A DNA stretch of 6,443 bases from the NCBI GenBank assembly GCA_041628225.1, contig JBFKPQ010000136.1, forward strand, positions 1 through 6,443. The letters run 5' to 3'. This stretch comes from JBFKPQ01 sp041628225. Lineage in GTDB: Bacteria; Actinomycetota; Acidimicrobiia; Spongiisociales; JAENVV01. Under the pieces are notes generated by a model. It was not told the DNA's origin. It did not search any database and worked only from the letters and a program-made list of their open reading frames with translations. A program made the translations under genes and the position numbers. This document shows, in pieces, positions 6,151 to 6,443 of this stretch. The stretch's first letter is position 1, and each line of letters begins with the position of its first letter.

Positions 6151-6443
6151 TTACCAGAGTGGGGCGGGGTGAGGTGCGGGACCTTGCGGATGCAGGTCGA
6201 GGCTCGCGATGCCGAGGTCGCCGAGCGCAGCCACGATCCGTTCCGTGGCAGGTCCCGACAGCACCACGACATGGCGGTGATCGGCGAGGAGTTCGGCAAG
6301 CTCACCCACCGTACCGGCCAGCACGTCTTGGGGAACGCCGGCGGGCACCGGGCGGATCAGGTATCCGAAGCCCGCCGCACCGAGGAGTGACGTGAGCGCG
6401 TCGGCCGACCAATCGGCATCACGGTGATCGCGCGCTCCGTAGC
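6151..6443 (-). CDS. C-terminal part of an unrecognised protein (5' end beyond window)
   Basis: The frame is open from the right edge (first full codon at 6441) to a TAA at 6153-6151 and gives 96 residues. Codon use is G/C-rich at third positions, and the strand agrees with every other gene here. The segment shows a short helix-like stretch (WSADALTSLLGAAGFG, residues 11-26), then a beta-alpha-beta-like pattern (VVVLSG at 58-63, helix, LGIASLDL at 76-83) and a proline-rich tail ending in PLW. This looks like the end of an alpha/beta fold, but I do not recognise the family. An internal GTG at 6348 could in principle start a 65-residue protein, but the open frame upstream makes a longer gene more likely. 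Confidence 0.6.
   Translation of the reverse strand, partial: YGARDHRDADWSADALTSLLGAAGFGYLIRPVPAGVPQDVLAGTVGELAELLADHRHVVVLSGPATERIVAALGDLGIASLDLHPQGPAPHPAPLW

Overview
The window is G+C-rich (about two-thirds by eye), with strong C/G bias at third codon positions and all recognisable genes on the minus strand. Its centrepiece is a tandem pair of UvrD-like motor genes. The first ends in an iron-sulfur RecB-type nuclease, and the pair matches AdnA-AdnB, the double-strand-break resection machine of actinobacteria. The gene pair and base composition suggest an actinobacterium. A deeper-branching class such as Acidimicrobiia is possible, but the sequence alone does not prove it.

In the direction of transcription (right to left) the layout is: (1) 6443-6151, the 3' end of an unrecognised gene that enters from outside the window; (2) 6111-5920, a 63-residue protein with two CxxC pairs, probably a zinc ribbon; (3) 5877-5182, a seven-helix membrane protein of the Bax inhibitor-1/YccA family with a good ribosome binding site; (4) a 155-base interval that holds a possible 35-codon reading frame (5147-5040) and a possible leaderless promoter; (5) 5026-2078, adnA, complete, 982 residues; (6) 2081-1, adnB, 693 codons seen, leaving the window just after helicase motif VI.

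adnA and adnB overlap by four bases (ATGA), and adnB has a perfect AGGAGG inside the last codons of adnA. The two subunits are therefore very probably made together, as expected for a heterodimer. By analogy with mycobacterial AdnAB, the AdnB motor would track along the 3' strand, while the AdnA nuclease with its iron-sulfur subdomain would cut the 5' strand and feed recombinational repair. The membrane protein and the zinc-ribbon protein have no obvious link to repair. They look like a separate small cluster that happens to lie upstream.

I found no RNA gene, CRISPR array, insertion sequence, attachment site or convincing terminator, and no gene-free stretch longer than 155 bases. Most of the window is ordinary chromosomal housekeeping DNA. 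The items worth a second look are the start region of adnA (no ribosome binding site, a small frame just upstream), a perfect 12-base-pair inverted repeat inside adnA, and a shared sequence just before two of the starts. I see no convincing new system.
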